64,000 bases of DNA from Tetrahymena thermophila SB210 (GCF_000189635.1 NW_002476406.1:1-64000); one strand, 5' to 3'; numbered from the stretch's first letter, positions 1-14,985 are shown. A program made the numbers and translations. Notes: generated by a model not told the origin, from the letters alone.

Positions 1-2696
1 ATATCTTCACTTTATCTAAGCATGTTAAAATCTTTTAATTATTATTATTATTTTATGTATTCACTATTAATTTTCTCAACTTAGTCATCATATATACTAT
101 CTTGATCTATTGATACAACTTAATTAATTATTCCAAACGATTTAATATCATTGTTAAATGAACTATCAGCATTAGTCTAAGTATTATCAAGCAAATTTTT
201 TAAAGGGGTCTAATTTTTAAAGTTTGAGTTTTTTATAAGCTTTTTCTTAAAGACTTTTTGGTTCTTCGACTTATTTTCATCAGAAAAGGAATCATTTTTT
301 GAAAATGTACTCTTTCTAAGCTAAACAATGCTGTTTTCTCTGCCTGGTGTATTACTCATAGAAATCTATTAAACCGGAGTATCAAGCCCCTCATAATTGA
401 ATTTATTAATAGTTTAAACGTTTTCAGAAGACTGAAAATTGATTTCTTCATTACTCCTTTTTGAGTTTAATTCTTATTAGTGTTGTTATTCTAATACAAA
501 ATCGTTATCATCTTTCTTAGGTAATTTATTATTTTCTATAGTTATGCTATTTTATAATTTATTTTAATTTTATGAGCTGTTTATTTAAATCGGTTAAGGT
601 CTATGATTACTTAATTACGAAATTCTTCTATTATTATTTTATTTAATATCTTAATTGTCATTTAAACTTTTATTTTAGATCTAGCTATTAGATAGTTCTG
701 CATTGATATTTTTCGGTGAGCCAACTTAATTTTAAAAGTTTTATGAACCTCTAGATTTACTTTGAATGAATATTTAATTAGAGGGTACCTAAATATCGCT
801 CTTAGCCATTTCTTTACTGTTTTCCATTCCTATCATTTTTGAATTTTCTTTAATTTCATCATCACTTTCTTACTAAAGCCATACAAGAGAGTTATATTTA
901 TATTTATCATATATTTCTTCTATATTATCCTTATTTAAAGGAGTACGACAATAAGGACAGCTCTTTTAAATATATATAATTTATAAAACAATCAAATATT
1001 AAAATAAATACTTCATTTTTTTTCATCCAGTCAGTTAGACACTCAGAATGAAACACATGCTTGCAATAAGTAGAGCGAACATTTTCATCATCTTCAAAAT
1101 CACATAGACAGACTACACAATTTCCTACATCTTACTATTTTGATACCTTTAAGAGCTAAGATTTTATTTCTTTGTATAAAACTGCAGGCATGTACTTTTT
1201 TAAATCATCCTCTCCCATAGTAGTATTTAACCTTTAGGTGTTTCTCTTTTTATAATTTATGCTATTAAATCGATTTTATTAGTAATTTATTTACCTGTCT
1301 TTGAGCTCTATTTTACTGTTAGAGGATTCGATCCCTTTTATTTAGTTTAGCTAAAAAAAATTTAAGTAAAATGCATTTATGTTAAAGGTATTTACCAATG
1401 TATATTAAAGTAAAGACAAGAAGAATGAAAACAAAACCACACACTGAAATCAAAATAATTACAATTAGTTAATTATTACTGCTGCCTTTTTTTTTTTAAT
1501 GGTTTAAAAATAATTGATTAGGATAATTATTAAATGTAATATTACTAATTTATTAATTTTATTTATTGTCAATTTTAATAATCTAAAATAATAGAATCAG
1601 TAAAAAAATTAATATTACTGCCTTAATCAGTGCTATCTAAACTTATTTAAACGTTAAAAGATTGCATATTACTATTTCCTATTTTAATCAAGACTCTGTT
1701 ATAATACAAAGGAGGACTTTTCAAAGCACTATTTGCTAAAATATTTAATTGAGTTTGGTTAATTCCTAAAATGGACTAGCTATTTTGTGGATAAGGAATA
1801 ACAGAAGAATTCGTATTGTAATATTTTACATACAAATCAAAATTTTATTAATTATTAAAGCCAGATATTCCTAGTTGATAAGACTTGCTTTAATCAGTAG
1901 CATCAAAATAAAAAAATGAATATCCTTAAATTAAATATTGAGTTTAGCTTTAAGACAATTCTTGTGCTTACTGTTCACATCTTTATCCTATATAACCTTA
2001 AGCACATTTAGAAATCCCATGAGAATAGCAACTACAATTGCTTAAGCAAGGACAACTGTAATTAACTGTAAATAATAGATTAGTAAATCATATTGAATTA
2101 ATATTAATACCAGAAGAAGATTTAGAAACTGTATAAGAATAGATGTAGCCATCATTTGGGTCTGTCAATATTACATAAATGTATCTTTATTAAAATAGAG
2201 TTTGTTTTATGATATTTAAAGATAAAATCGCTTACATCTGAGAAATGTTTGTGAGCTGTTATTTATCAATGTATAATTGCTAGGTTGATAACTAAGCTAA
2301 ATAAGCTTTTTTATAAAAATCATTAAATTTGAAAATTTAATTTTTTATTAATCTACAATTCATATCGAAAGCGGAGCCTGCTGATAACAAATCGTTGAAG
2401 CTAGCAGGTAGCTAATTTTTATTTACTGTATATCCAAAAATTATATTCCTTCCTATTGTCTAAGCATCCAATTATAGGGTTACTAATAAATATTACTATT
2501 CATTGCTTAATGTTATCGTCTTTGCCTAAATATACTATTGTATATAGTTAAAAAGAAATTTTGATTGATGCAAACTATATATAAATAAAATTACTTTATA
2601 AGCAGGAAGTTATTATGCATACACTAATTCAACTATTCTAAAAAATGAGAAAATTAATAAATAATTCTAACATATTTATTTGACTATCTTATTCAT
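1..2696 (-). CDS. EGF-like / transmembrane / RING-H2 protein (3' end outside window)
   Basis: Probable membrane-anchored E3 ubiquitin ligase. The start at 2694-2696 opens a signal peptide (MNKIVKQICQNYLLIFSFFR, then VELVYAQ). An ectodomain follows with an EGF-like Cys cluster at about residues 196-227, then one membrane helix near residues 350-373 (IVIILISVCGFVFILLVF). A RING-H2 finger starts near residue 436: CVVC, then CKHVFH, EC and CPYC, the spacing expected for C3H2C3 zinc binding. The cytosolic tail after the RING is about 315 residues, rich in N, Q, S and K, and is still open at base 1, so the stop lies outside. Introns read at 2066-2110, 1486-1618, 1351-1395, 1246-1294 and 963-1011 all have GT...AG ends and keep frame. 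Topology resembles other single-pass RING ligases with the ring on the cytosolic side. The substrate is unknown. Ligase activity is inferred from the RING only. Confidence 0.88.
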
Positions 2697-3957
2697 TATT
2701 GTAATTATTCTTAATATAATATTTATATTACACTTTTTTACTTTTGATTTATAATCAATTTACTTAGTAATAAATTAATAATTATTTAATATCTCAAGTT
2801 TTCCACTAACTCCTTAGATAAATAAGTAAATATATAAAGGAAAGTATACAAAATAGCTTTTTAGTAATAGTTTTGATGCTACTAATAACTTCTTATTTAT
2901 ATTAAAAAAAAAGAATTAGCATTGAGAAGTTTGCATATTTTTTAATTAAAAATAATAATATTAACACTTTCTACCTCAATTCCTACACTTATTATAATAA
3001 TTATCTTTTATTGATTAGTGTTATCTACATCATAATCATCAAAAGCCTTTTTTGGATTTAGATCTTTAAAATAAACTTATCTACTTAAAAATTAATAATA
3101 TTTTGAGATTAAAACTTTCTTTTTTAATTGAATTAGTATTTTTAATGAACAAATATTGAGTCAATATAATTAATTTTTAAATATTCTTAATTTTGGATTT
3201 GTAATATTGTACTTTAATTATCAACTTAAATATTTTGCTTAACTAGAATCAATTTTACAGTAATACTTTCTAGACTTTTACAAATTATAGAAATTATTTG
3301 ATTTTTTGAGTTAAAAAATAGTAATAAATAAATTTTATTTATTGTAATTATTTTTAAATTGATTGAAATATTTTTAACAATATAAACTTAAAAAAAATAA
3401 ATCTATTAAATTTATAATATTTTAATTTTTATTTCTAAAAAAGTAAAAATTTCAAGTAATTATCTTTTAAATGAATAAATATATTAGCTAAGTTAAAAAA
3501 TTATGATCACATACTTTGAGAAGTAATTAGATATTAGATAAAATTTTTATTCTATAAAATTGTTTATTTTTAAAACAATTGAAACAACTGTCGAAAATTT
3601 ACATCACAGAGATTTAAAGCATTTATTAATAATATTTATTTTTTTTAAATTCCTTAATTTTAATATCTAAAGATATTTTGATATTTTTAAACGATTTCCA
3701 AACCAAAATTAATATTATTAAAGATATTTTGTGTGAATAATTATGTCAATAAAAAAATTTAAATACATTTTATTAAATTTTATTTAATGAAATTTAAACT
3801 TTAAAAAAAATTTGAAAAAATAATGAGAATATTTATTTTAAATAGATTTTATTTGAATACAATTTTTTAGAATAATTTATGAATATATAATTAATAACGA
3901 AACTGCAGTTAATAAAAAGTTTCAAAGTAATTGATTCTATTTTAACAATAAATATAT
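2697..3957. other. Intergenic, AT-rich
   Basis: Spacer between the start of the RING gene and the stop of giant gene A. It is mostly A/T runs. On the minus strand a TGA-free frame runs from about 3070 down to 2705 and begins with a somewhat protein-like stretch (KDLNPKKAFDDYDVDN), but no start or domain is visible. The left part of the 11 kb duplicated unit begins near 3775. No RNA gene or clear promoter element is visible. Confidence 0.6.
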
Positions 3958-6900
3958 TCAAAAGTTATTAGTATCTATTTCATCTTTAAAGTTGATTGTC
4001 TCACATTTTTCAGATTAGCATGAATTAAGAATATTTTCTTAAGATTTATCATTCCTAGTACTTTATAATCTATCTTTAACTTATTATTAAATTTTAAAGA
4101 ATTAATTTGAATTATAATATGTTTAAATTTATTTACATAAAGGGCTTTAATTCGTTGTTCTTGTATAAAATGACCATTTTTTCTTTAAGGTGGACATTTC
4201 ATTTAGTTTTCTTTAAGTATTTTTACTAAAAAATTGGTTGAAATTTTAAAGTGCAAATTTCGAAGTTTATAGTCGATGAGAACTACTATTATCTACTAAA
4301 GCTTTTGATAGACCAAAATGTTATTGAACACTTTGTTGATTGTAAAAATCATTATTTTTAAAATATTGTGCAAGCATATTAATTTTTCTTTTTACATTTT
4401 TTAATTTAATGAGGGATTAAATTTTTAGCTTACTTTCAATTTAAATGTTCTTAAAAAATCGAGGATATTTAACTTTTAGGTAGTAGAGAATATTATGAAT
4501 TACATTTCTGTCTTTTTAGTCAAATGGAATGATTTTTATAAATAAACCTTAAACTAATTGCAAAACAAACATTAAATTAACTATGAATAAAGCCAAAGTG
4601 AAAAGTGTTCTTTAAAATAGCTAATCAGTTAACTTACTTTCTAAGATAGATATTATATTCAATGAAATCGCGCTTAAAATGGCTGATTACTATAATAAAT
4701 TGTTAAAGTCTTTAACAATATACGGTTTTAATTTAAAGATTATACAAATCCACAGTAAAATAATACCGTTCATCAATGAGGTCTAAAATTAAAAAAAGAA
4801 AATATTTTAAAGAAAAAAAATTATTATAGATTATATATTTAAACTGTAAATAATTTACCTTTAATTATTAATTTTATTGCAGTAATATGGAAATTGATAT
4901 TAATAATGACTTATAAAATAGTTTACCAAATTCCCAATAATAAAATTTATCTTTGAATCCAGCAAATACAAACGAATATTTAACCTCTTTGAAAATAGAC
5001 CATTTTTATTTAATTCCATTTCTAACATTTCTGAATAGGAATATTGGTATTATTAAAATCCAAATTATTAGCAAAGGCAGAGAGAAATAAATTATATATG
5101 GTTTATGATATTTAGAATCCATACAGTTAATATTATAGTCAAGATCTAAATATTACTTATCACCTATTTGTATGCAATTTATAGATCTGCTTAAAAGAGT
5201 AACTACCATAGGGAAGAAGTAAAGATATGTAAAAATTAAAGCTGTTCTTAAATAATTCAGGAAAAAGTTATCTTTTTTTATCAGTTTAAAAATTAGTGCC
5301 AATAAAATATAAAAAATAAGGACTAATAAAGGTAGAGCTAATGAGAATAAGGTTTAATAGAACCATAAAGGCTGTAGAATTAAATATTTAGATATAAGGC
5401 AATCAAAAGATTTGCTTGTAATACTAAGTGAATTTCCATATAATAGAACCGGAAATTTAAAAAATATAGGTATATTTATTTAAAATGAATTCAGTAATGA
5501 AAGCATTTAAAAATGATCAGTTAATATTTTAGTAATTATTTAAGGTTTATCAGATTGTCTCACTATTCAATAAAAATTTTTTAAATTAATGATTATATAA
5601 TGATATATTTTATAATTTGTTACATGTTGATCCTAAAAATAAAATTTCTGACTTGTTCACAAAATAACCAATAATCTTTGCTTGCATTTTTTAGATGATT
5701 TTAATTAAAATAATAAAAATATATAAAAAGATAAGTAAAAATATTAGAGAATTCTCAAAAGCGATAAGAAAACTACTCTCATTACAATCATAGCATACAT
5801 CAGAACTAAAAATTTACGAGTATCTATTTCCCCATATTATTCCATATGAATCACACTATTAACAAAGTGGGCCTATGTATCCACGTAAACACAGGAACTA
5901 TGATACAAAAATAAAAAATTATTAAAAGAAATAAATTAAAGAAAGCTATATGAAAAATTTTTATTTATAAACTTTGATTATAATTAGATTTTAAAAATTA
6001 ACTAAAGGCACTCATAAAAAGTATAAAAAGTGAAAAATGAATAGAGAAAATTTTTTTTTTTCGCTTTTCTATCATCTAGGTCTAAAAATGCAAAAATAAA
6101 TATCTTCAAAATTTATAATCAAAAGATCTTAATTATTTCATGCTCTATTAAAAAAGCCCTGTTTTTAAAGGAAAAAAATTTACTTTTGAATCTGGTGACT
6201 CGGCTTAACAAAATTCTGGATTTTTATTACATTATACTATTATATCAGTTTTATTATTTTCTCTCCAATATCCATTCATTAATTTTATTGTAGAACCATA
6301 GCATTCTTTAGCAGAATCTGGACACTATTTACAAGAGGTGCTGTATTAATCTAAAGAATATTTTCCTTCTGGACACTCTTAGCAAATTATAGACTCAATT
6401 TATTGCGTCGTAATTTCTCCAATAGAACAAGAAGTGAAATCAATTGTAAAATTTTTTTAAAACTAGTCTTAAAGGAAGAAAATATTCCCTTTAGAGTCAA
6501 TTAATTTAGGTAAAGTATCTAAAACTATTTACAAACTCATTCTATTTTAAGGCATATACATAATCTGAGATTGTAAGTCAATTCCGTTGTTAATTACTTG
6601 TCTAGATTATACTTATCCTATCACCTGTATTTTCTTATTTGACTAATCCCAATTCAAAGATACAGATAATGACTGAACAAAGCTTTGGATATCACTACTG
6701 TAAAATTAAAATTCAGTTATATTTATATTTGAAATCTATATTGGATTATTTTCTTCATCAAGTAATTATATTCCCTCAAAAGTGATTTAATTTCCACTTT
6801 TAAATTCTCTTATTTCTATTTATCTTTTACCCAAAACTTTTACGCTTCCTTTTGGTATTTTAATATTCTATAAGTCTATATCAATTTACCTAATAGTTGA

Positions 6901-9900
6901 GCCTATATTATGACCAAATATTTTAGCATTATTGTTTATGATTTAATTTTTATTTTTGTCAATATTATTAGATTTTTCTAATACAAAATCTGGTATAACT
7001 TATTCATAGTAGATTCCGCCTCCTATAATCGCAGTATTAGAAGTAACATTAGAATTTTCTATTATCAAGTTTGCATATGACAAGTTAATTGCTCCACCAG
7101 TTGAAAATGCAGCTGAATTAAGTATAAATTAACACTTTTATATATATACTTAAGCAATGTTAACAAAATTCTAAATGCTAATAGCTCCACCATTTAATCT
7201 CAAGCATTTATTTTATTTAAATATGGAATTCTATATCAAAATATTCAAACAATTAAAAACATACAATGAACCTCCTAGTCCATTAAAATTAATGTTATTT
7301 TAAAATTGACTATTATTTATTGTTATATTATTACATGAGCTAACATATATTATTGATGTATAGGAATTTTCCTTTAACACATTATTTTCTATTAAAACTT
7401 CATTAAAAAGAATCGTATCTACAAAATTCAATTCAATTAGCGGTTCATTAATCTCTTAACTAGAAAGTCTTGAAAAACTCATAATAAAATAACCACCTTA
7501 ATCAGGCTGCTAATTTATTGATAATACTGTTATTTAATTATTCAAAGATGTCAAGCTATTTAAGGTGCAATTTTAGAAGCCAACAATCTATAGAAATACA
7601 TATTTATTATTATTAATATATTAACTATGTATTGAGGTGCTGTTTACTTGTGGTTGTACTTCTTCGATTTTAAAATTTGTAATTACTAAATTTGTAGATT
7701 ATACTTAAAAGCAAGTTTTTGATATTGATGATTAATAAATATAAAAATCAGATATAGAAGTATTAGAGGCCTAAATATCAAATGAAACTTCTTTAGAATT
7801 TAAAACACTGATGTATTATATTACATCAGATAGACAAGTATACTAAACATTTTTTTCGTAATAGGGCTCTATTGTTAATATTTTAACTTAATTACTACTA
7901 TTTACAGTAATTTACGAAACTTAAATTTCAGCAATCCCTTAAAGATACAATAATTAAGTAGAATTTACTTATTTTAAATAAATATTTGTGATATTTAATT
8001 TTAAGCAAAGAGAAATTTAGAAAACTGAAATCAAGATAGCATCAGATACTTAGATATCTTATATATCAATGTATTAATTGTTTTAGATCTAAAAAATGTT
8101 GTTTTTACTTAACTTATTAATGAATATTTGCTTTATGACTAAATTGACGTTATTTGATAAATAAAATGTAAGTTATTCAGTCTGAATGCTATCAATTGTA
8201 ATGTTTTCAATTATTACTAATTTATTGTTAGAAATAATTATTTGATTATTTCCAAGCTTTTTGCTATTGAATTTTATATTTTAAAGATAAACCTAATCAA
8301 AATTGGAAATATTAAGAGAATTCTCAACATTTAATATTATGTCTATCATCTAGAAATTTTTCATTTAAACATTTTAGTTTAAGGCAACACTGTCAATTAT
8401 ATTTAAACTCATATTGTTTATAAGCACATTTCTAATGTTTTGTGAGTTAATTTGATTTTTTGACCAATAAATGTTATTAAGAATTGAGCTAGAATAGATA
8501 ACTAAAGAAAGAAGTTTATTAGGATCTATATTTTTTTCTTAGATACTGTCTAAATCAATGCTTTAAATATATTATTGATCTAAGTAATTTATTTTTAAAA
8601 CTGAAAGTTTTTCTTAACTATTTTATAAAGAGTTAAGAATATTACTGAGTTCAATTTGAAAATAAATGTTTTCTAAAGGTCTATTTTGCTATAAAATTTC
8701 TAGATTACAAGATTGTTTTTTAGACAAAGGTATTATCTAGTAGACTATATTTCGATAAGAAGAAAATAACATTTCCAGAAAGATGTTATTATTTGAATCT
8801 TTGTTTAATTCAACTTTAGAAAGTTGCAAACCTTCTTAATCTATAATTTAAATAAGCTCATACTAAGAATCAAAACTCAATTTTACAAGTAAAGAATTAA
8901 GTTTTTATGTGATAATAAATAAGTTATCATATTAAATATTAACTATATTTGTCACTTCTTTTAAACCTGATTGAATTTTAGGGTACTACTACTAGAAGCT
9001 TAAACCGTTATAAATTATGATATCGTTTGGACATATTGAGTAAATAAAATAGGAATCAAAAGAAATCTTAGCTTACTTTAAGCAAGAGTTTTATATTATT
9101 TTAATTAATTTTAAGCTATAATTAAATACTAGTGTCTATCCTTAGTTATTTACTAAAAATATTAATTAGCGGAAAGGATCATTGACAGCATTTGTTATTT
9201 TACTATCTTAAACTGAATAGCTGTATTTTATTTCTTAGGTATCTAATTGGGCTATAAAGATTTTAAATATATTATTTTCTATAGCTATAACACAGATAAT
9301 AAGCAGTTGTTATGAGTCATTTGTGTTATACCTATCTTCGTATTCATAAGGAATATTCCACCATTGATTAGATTAATTCTAAAATTATTTAACTTGAAGT
9401 TTGAAAACAAATTAAATTTTAAGTGAATTTTAAAAAACAATTTACTTTTACTTTTGTTGAATAAAATCAAATGTGTAAATCATATAGGTTGAAGGAATTA
9501 TAATATATTAATAATATACGAAAGATTGTGAAACATCTCCGTCATTAAAGTTAGCTAGATTAATTTCAGTAGAATTTTACATTTCTAAACTCAAACTGGT
9601 TAGTTGATAACTATTCTCATACAAAATTAGAACTTAATTTTGTATCTTATCATAAAAAAAGTTATCAGGTAAATTTTTTAATTTGATTTTATTAACTAAA
9701 GTTAATTTTTATTTTTCTTAATCAAATTAGATTTAATTTAAATTCTCGAATTAAATATAGATAAAACTGCTATCATTTATCTTAATTAGCTATGTTAAAT
9801 ATGGGTAAACGTTATAGATAGATGGCTCAAATAATAAGGTATCAATTAATTTTGCATTTTTATACAAATTTAAAGAGAGATTAACTATGTTATAATAAAT

Positions 9901-12900
9901 TTAATATTCTCTATTTATATTTAAAGTTTATATGTTTTGATACTAAAGGAGATTTACCTCACTCGCATAAAGAACTTCTGTTAAATCGAAAGTTAAAACT
10001 TTATTTAAGGTTAAAGCAGTTAATATAGATAGATTTGTATCCAGAAACACACTTTAAATAGGAGTTAAATCTTATAGCTGTGTAAATGTTTCAATCAATC
10101 GCATTGAAGAATATTCAAAAGCTGAAATATAAAAATCTGAATATAAAAAAACTATATTTTTATATTTGTCTATTAAAATTCCTTAAGTATTTTATACTTC
10201 AATTTGATAAAGAGTTATATTTTTTGTTAAATAATTATAAAAATACATAATTGGAGTTTAATCAACTAGCAGTAAAATATTTTTCTCTTTGTAAAAGAAA
10301 AAAGCATTTTTAGAAAATTAGCTTACTGTCTAATAAGTAAATAATTAATTATCTCCAGGTATATTTATAGAATTAATTTATTTGAGTGTTCCAGTAACTC
10401 CAATTAATATATTATTATCAAAATCATAAAGCAAATTTGTTATATTTTATCTGTAATTAAACAAATAATTAACACTTGAAAAATTTCCATAATAAAATTA
10501 ATTATTATTAAATTTGTAAAAAATAGCTAATAATGGACCTTAAGTATCTACTAATGGTACTATCTATTGTATATTCTTCATAAGTTGCTTTATTATTAAA
10601 AAAATTTAAGGAAGGGTTTAAAAATTATAAATTTTTTAAAGAAATATAGAATAAAACTTGATACACAAAAATAAAAATGAGAGGTTAAGGTAATTTATTT
10701 ATCTTTCATGTAAGTTATTGATATAGTTTTTTTAAAATATAAAATTAAAATTATCTATTTTTATTTAATTTAAAAGCTTTATCAGAAAAAAAAAATATTT
10801 AAAAAGCTTGAAGAATATTTTTATTAATTATTTAGTTATTTTTAAACAAAAAAAAATAATATTTAGTTTGAAATTATGTAATAAGAAAAAAATAAATAAA
10901 TAAATTTACCTAAGTAAACTTAGCAGATAGATTTCCAGTATTTAAATCATATATTTAAATATAAGTATAATATATTATAGCTAAACTCTGCTCACATTTT
11001 AGATTAAAAAGTAACTGTTTTTTTGGTACATCATTTTTTGGGCTTATAGGAACTGTTGTCTTATTATTAAACTAGTATTCCATAATTAAAATGATTTTAA
11101 TATTGTCAAATTAAAAAAAAAATTACATTAATAGAATATAATTTGTAATCAGCTGTTTGTACTACTAATATTTGTTATTATGAGCAGTATTAATACATTA
11201 TTATGTTAGATTATATCTGAGAAATAGTTTATATTTATTGACTGGCTAATTCATTAAATTAATAAATAGTGTTATTACTTATAAAAGCAAAAGATAGAGG
11301 TTCCCAGTTTAAAATAAAAATTTTAAAATCAAATTTTTAGTCAAATTTAAAGCTTCTTATTCCATTAATTTTAACTGTATTTAATAGTATTAACATTTTA
11401 GTTGAATTATCATAAATTGCTATTCGGTTTTGTTAGAGTTAAATATCTTATATTATTTGATTTTATGTGATGTTGTAAATATTAAATGGATAATTAAATA
11501 AATTTAGATGCCAAAATATTCCATTTTGAGATTAAAAAATGTGAATTAATGTATTATCATCAGTAGAAATATTTCCCAAGTAATTACTATTTTGAAGTTT
11601 ATTCTTAATGGTTATCTAATTATTTACATCTAAAATACTTTCAGATTTTTTAATATACTATTTTTAATTGTCTATTGCGTAAAAGTCAATATAACCATTT
11701 TTGTAATGAGTAAAGCTAGTAATTGTTGTTATTTGAGTATATTATTTTTTTTACATATCAAACGCATAAAAGTAATTTTAATCATAATAAAACACAAATT
11801 GTTGATTAAAAATTAATGGTTAGTAGCTGGTCTAAGGACTTGGATAGGTTAGTCCTATATTAAGTAGAGTGCTTTATTATAAATCAAGAGAATATACATA
11901 AATCAGCGACTCATAAAATATAAATATTTCTCCAGTTTGTTAATAATTTATAGAGGGATATAGTTAAAATGAATCATATAAATTTACTGGTTAGTAAATA
12001 AATTATTTTTTTTTAATAGAGAATGGTTAGCAGTTAGTTCTGGTAAAATAAATATAAATAATATCGCTTTATGCAATTAATGGATAAGGATAAACAGATC
12101 CATAAATTAACCAAAAGCTTGGGCTTTGTTTTTAACTAAATGTATATATACTCTAGATTTAGTTTAATTAAAAGTCTACCATGTATAGCACATTTATATT
12201 TTTATCATTTGTAGTTAAATAGATTATTTAGTCCTCATTTAAAATAATAAAATTTTTTAAAGAAAAAAAATAATTTTATTGATTATTTATGAATTTTAAT
12301 TGTGTTTTCAGATTATAAATTTGAGGAACATTTTAGACTAAAAGCATGTCCCACTTTTAGAGATAGTAGATTGAACTATATAATAAATTAGTTTTTGTAT
12401 AAGTATAGTTAACAAGTAACTGTTTGTTAGATATGCTGAAAACATATTCATAAGCTGTTGAGTTTATTACTTTAGTTAAAATAAGATATTTATTGCTTAC
12501 TAATTAAAGATTGTCATAATTTTAGAAATCTTTTTAGACTTAATATTAAATTTATCGATTGTTAAATCTTGGCATTTTTTATAAACTTTGCAAGTAAAAT
12601 TGAAGTTTAGAAAATCTTAAAGATTACTAAGCATAGACTTGGTTACCATCAAATAAATAAAATTAATTATTTTATTGACTATTATTAATGCTAAACATTA
12701 ATTAGTTTTAATTAACCACAAAATTACTTACATAGTATAATTTTTGGTATTAATTATTGTAAAAATACTTTATTTAAAAAGTATTATCTGAAAGATTGTA
12801 TTACACTCTAATCTATTCATAATTATAGGAATTAGTTTATAAAATTTGAGATAAGAATATGTCTAAAATATTGTCCTCGTAAAATATTACAGTTGTCAAA

Positions 12901-14985
12901 GTTGATAACTAAGTAATAAAAGGAGTATCTACTGTTTTCACTAGTTATTCGAATTTTATTTATGCTTATCCATCTTATGTTATTATCCTTAAATAATCTG
13001 TCATATTAATGAATTATACTAGTTTATTTTAAATGTAAAAAATATATGTGCTATTATCCCATTAGTTTTCAAAGATGCTAATCTAATTTAATTTCTGCGA
13101 AGTTATGTTGAAATTCTTAATAATTTATTCTGAATTTGCATCTAAAATTGAAATTTTTATGCTGTAATCTGTTTAATTGTATTCTATGATTGAATTTAAA
13201 TTCAAGCTATAAAGTACATTATAATTTTAAAGGGGAACTTGCTTTATTTAATAAAATTATATTTAATTATTTTCAAAAACCATTTTTTGAATAATAAATA
13301 AGCTCGATTAAACAGATTTAGAAACAGTTATTAAAAAATCTTTTTTTTATCTGAAATAGAAAAAATTAAATGAAACAGAGAGATTTAATGTACTATTTTA
13401 TATTATAAAGGATCTATTTCCATTTAACAATATTTCCTATTATTTATTTTTAACAAAATTTATTTAAAACATGTTTAAAAAAATAATTCTATTATTACCT
13501 TCAATTAAGTATCTCTTGTGTAATAAGTCATATATTATTTAGTTTAAATTTAAAATAGTATATATGATGGAGATTAATCTATTAGCAGCTTACTTACTTG
13601 TGAACTAATTCCATCAAAAACAATTATTTGGTTGCAATTAGTACATGTTAAAAATACAATTTAGTTATCATTATCAATATAATTTACATTAAGATCATTC
13701 TAAAACCCTGTCTCTGAATAAACAGTTTAGAATGTAAAGAAATTCACAATAACTAAGCTGTTAAATGCTAAGCATCCACCATAATTCCCTACTATAAAGC
13801 TTTTTTATTAAACTTCTACCCCATATTACATGTAAATTTCTTCAAAATTATTTAAATTTTGTAGAATATTTGAATTGATTATCTCTAAATTTTAGTTGAC
13901 CAGCGCGAATTAGCATTAATTACCTCTAATAAAGTACTAATTGCCTAAAAATGAGTTTACTTACACTATTCTTTAATTGAAATTATTAAAACTATTTTCA
14001 AAATATGGGCACTGTTGTGTTTACTCGCATTGATGAGTTTCAAAATTTTAATAAGTGAAAGAGGGGCATATTTTTTAACATTGATTTTGTGTAAAAGAGA
14101 GTTCAATAAATTCAACATTTGATTCACAAAAGTTTTATTTTAAAATGCATTTATTATTTTCTTAACTGAGTTATAAATTAACTTCACATTTTAAGCAATT
14201 TTAGCTAGCATCACATTATATACATCCTTCGACTAAGCATTAAACGCATTATTAGTTTTGTGTATTTATATAGCCTTATAGACAAGTTTAAGTACATTAA
14301 ATGTTATTTTATATACTATTAAAGGTGCCAGTTTGACATTTTATACAGTTGTCCTCATTAGTATTAAAGCATTGTTAGCAATTGCTAGAACATTTCAAGC
14401 ACTATTAAGACAATATATTATAAATTTCCCCATTCAAGCACTAGCATAATATCATTGAAAATACAACAGAGCATATAATGATATCATAATATATTTTCAT
14501 AGTTAATTTTGTATTACGACTGTTATTTTTGTTTTTTTTTGTTTGTTAGTTTGTTTTTTTACTGTTTATTAGCTAGTTTGTTTGGTTTATCTCTACCAAT
14601 AATATTAAATTTCTTAAAAAAAACTTTCACTAACTGATGTAATTTAAATGTATAAAAAATTAATTAATTAATAAATTCAAAATAAAGGAAACTGAATGAT
14701 TTTTGTAGGAAATGGCTCATATTTTCAGATTTAAATTATATAAAAAATGTTAATATTTATTAATCAAAAAGAAAGGATAACTTTATTTTTAAGTCAATAT
14801 TATTGGGTGTAGATAAACATTTCATTTTTAACTTAAAAATTATTTTGTTTACTTTTTGCTTGCTTATATATTTGTTTATTTATTTAATCTTTATCAGTAA
14901 TTTTTAATTACTAACTGATAAAATTTAAATGTATTAAAAATCAATTAGCTAATTAGCTAATAATAAAGTATAGTGAAATATTTTT
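3775..14985. repeat. Tandem duplication, left unit (copy A)
   Basis: This unit matches 15145-26235 along its whole length, including introns, about 180 bases of 3' flank and about 480 bases of upstream sequence. In a 240-base stretch compared by eye (6181 onward against the matching bases near 17470) about 15 positions differ. Ends are approximate because similarity fades into A/T runs. Confidence 0.85.
3958..14500 (-). CDS. Giant surface protein A: Cys-rich / beta-propeller / beta-helix / multi-pass membrane
   Basis: Roughly 3,200 residues after introns. The start at 14498-14500 gives a signal peptide (MKIYYDIIICSVVFSMILC), then a CxxC-rich head (about 14000-14440). A strand-rich region (about 13900-9700) has propeller-like blades such as YIQIYDLNTGNLSAKFTQ. 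A parallel beta-helix follows, with turns such as LRLNGGAISI, TGGAINL and NTAIIGGGIYYE (about 7000-7220), then a second Cys knot with C-x2-C pairs (6200-6420 and 5770-5900). About six or seven hydrophobic helices (5760-4000) precede a basic, Q-rich tail. The stop TGA is 3958-3960. Clear introns include 10588-10909 and 5898-6183. It fits the large ciliate family usually labelled only as transmembrane protein or pectin-lyase-fold protein. Likely a cell-surface adhesin or receptor-like protein; the ligand is unknown. Its tandem twin lies immediately upstream. Confidence 0.85.

Noticed and set aside
1318..1340. tRNA T-loop-like string (gattcgatccc)
   Set aside because: It lies within an exon between the membrane helix and the RING of the first gene, and no acceptor stem or anticodon arm can be built around it.
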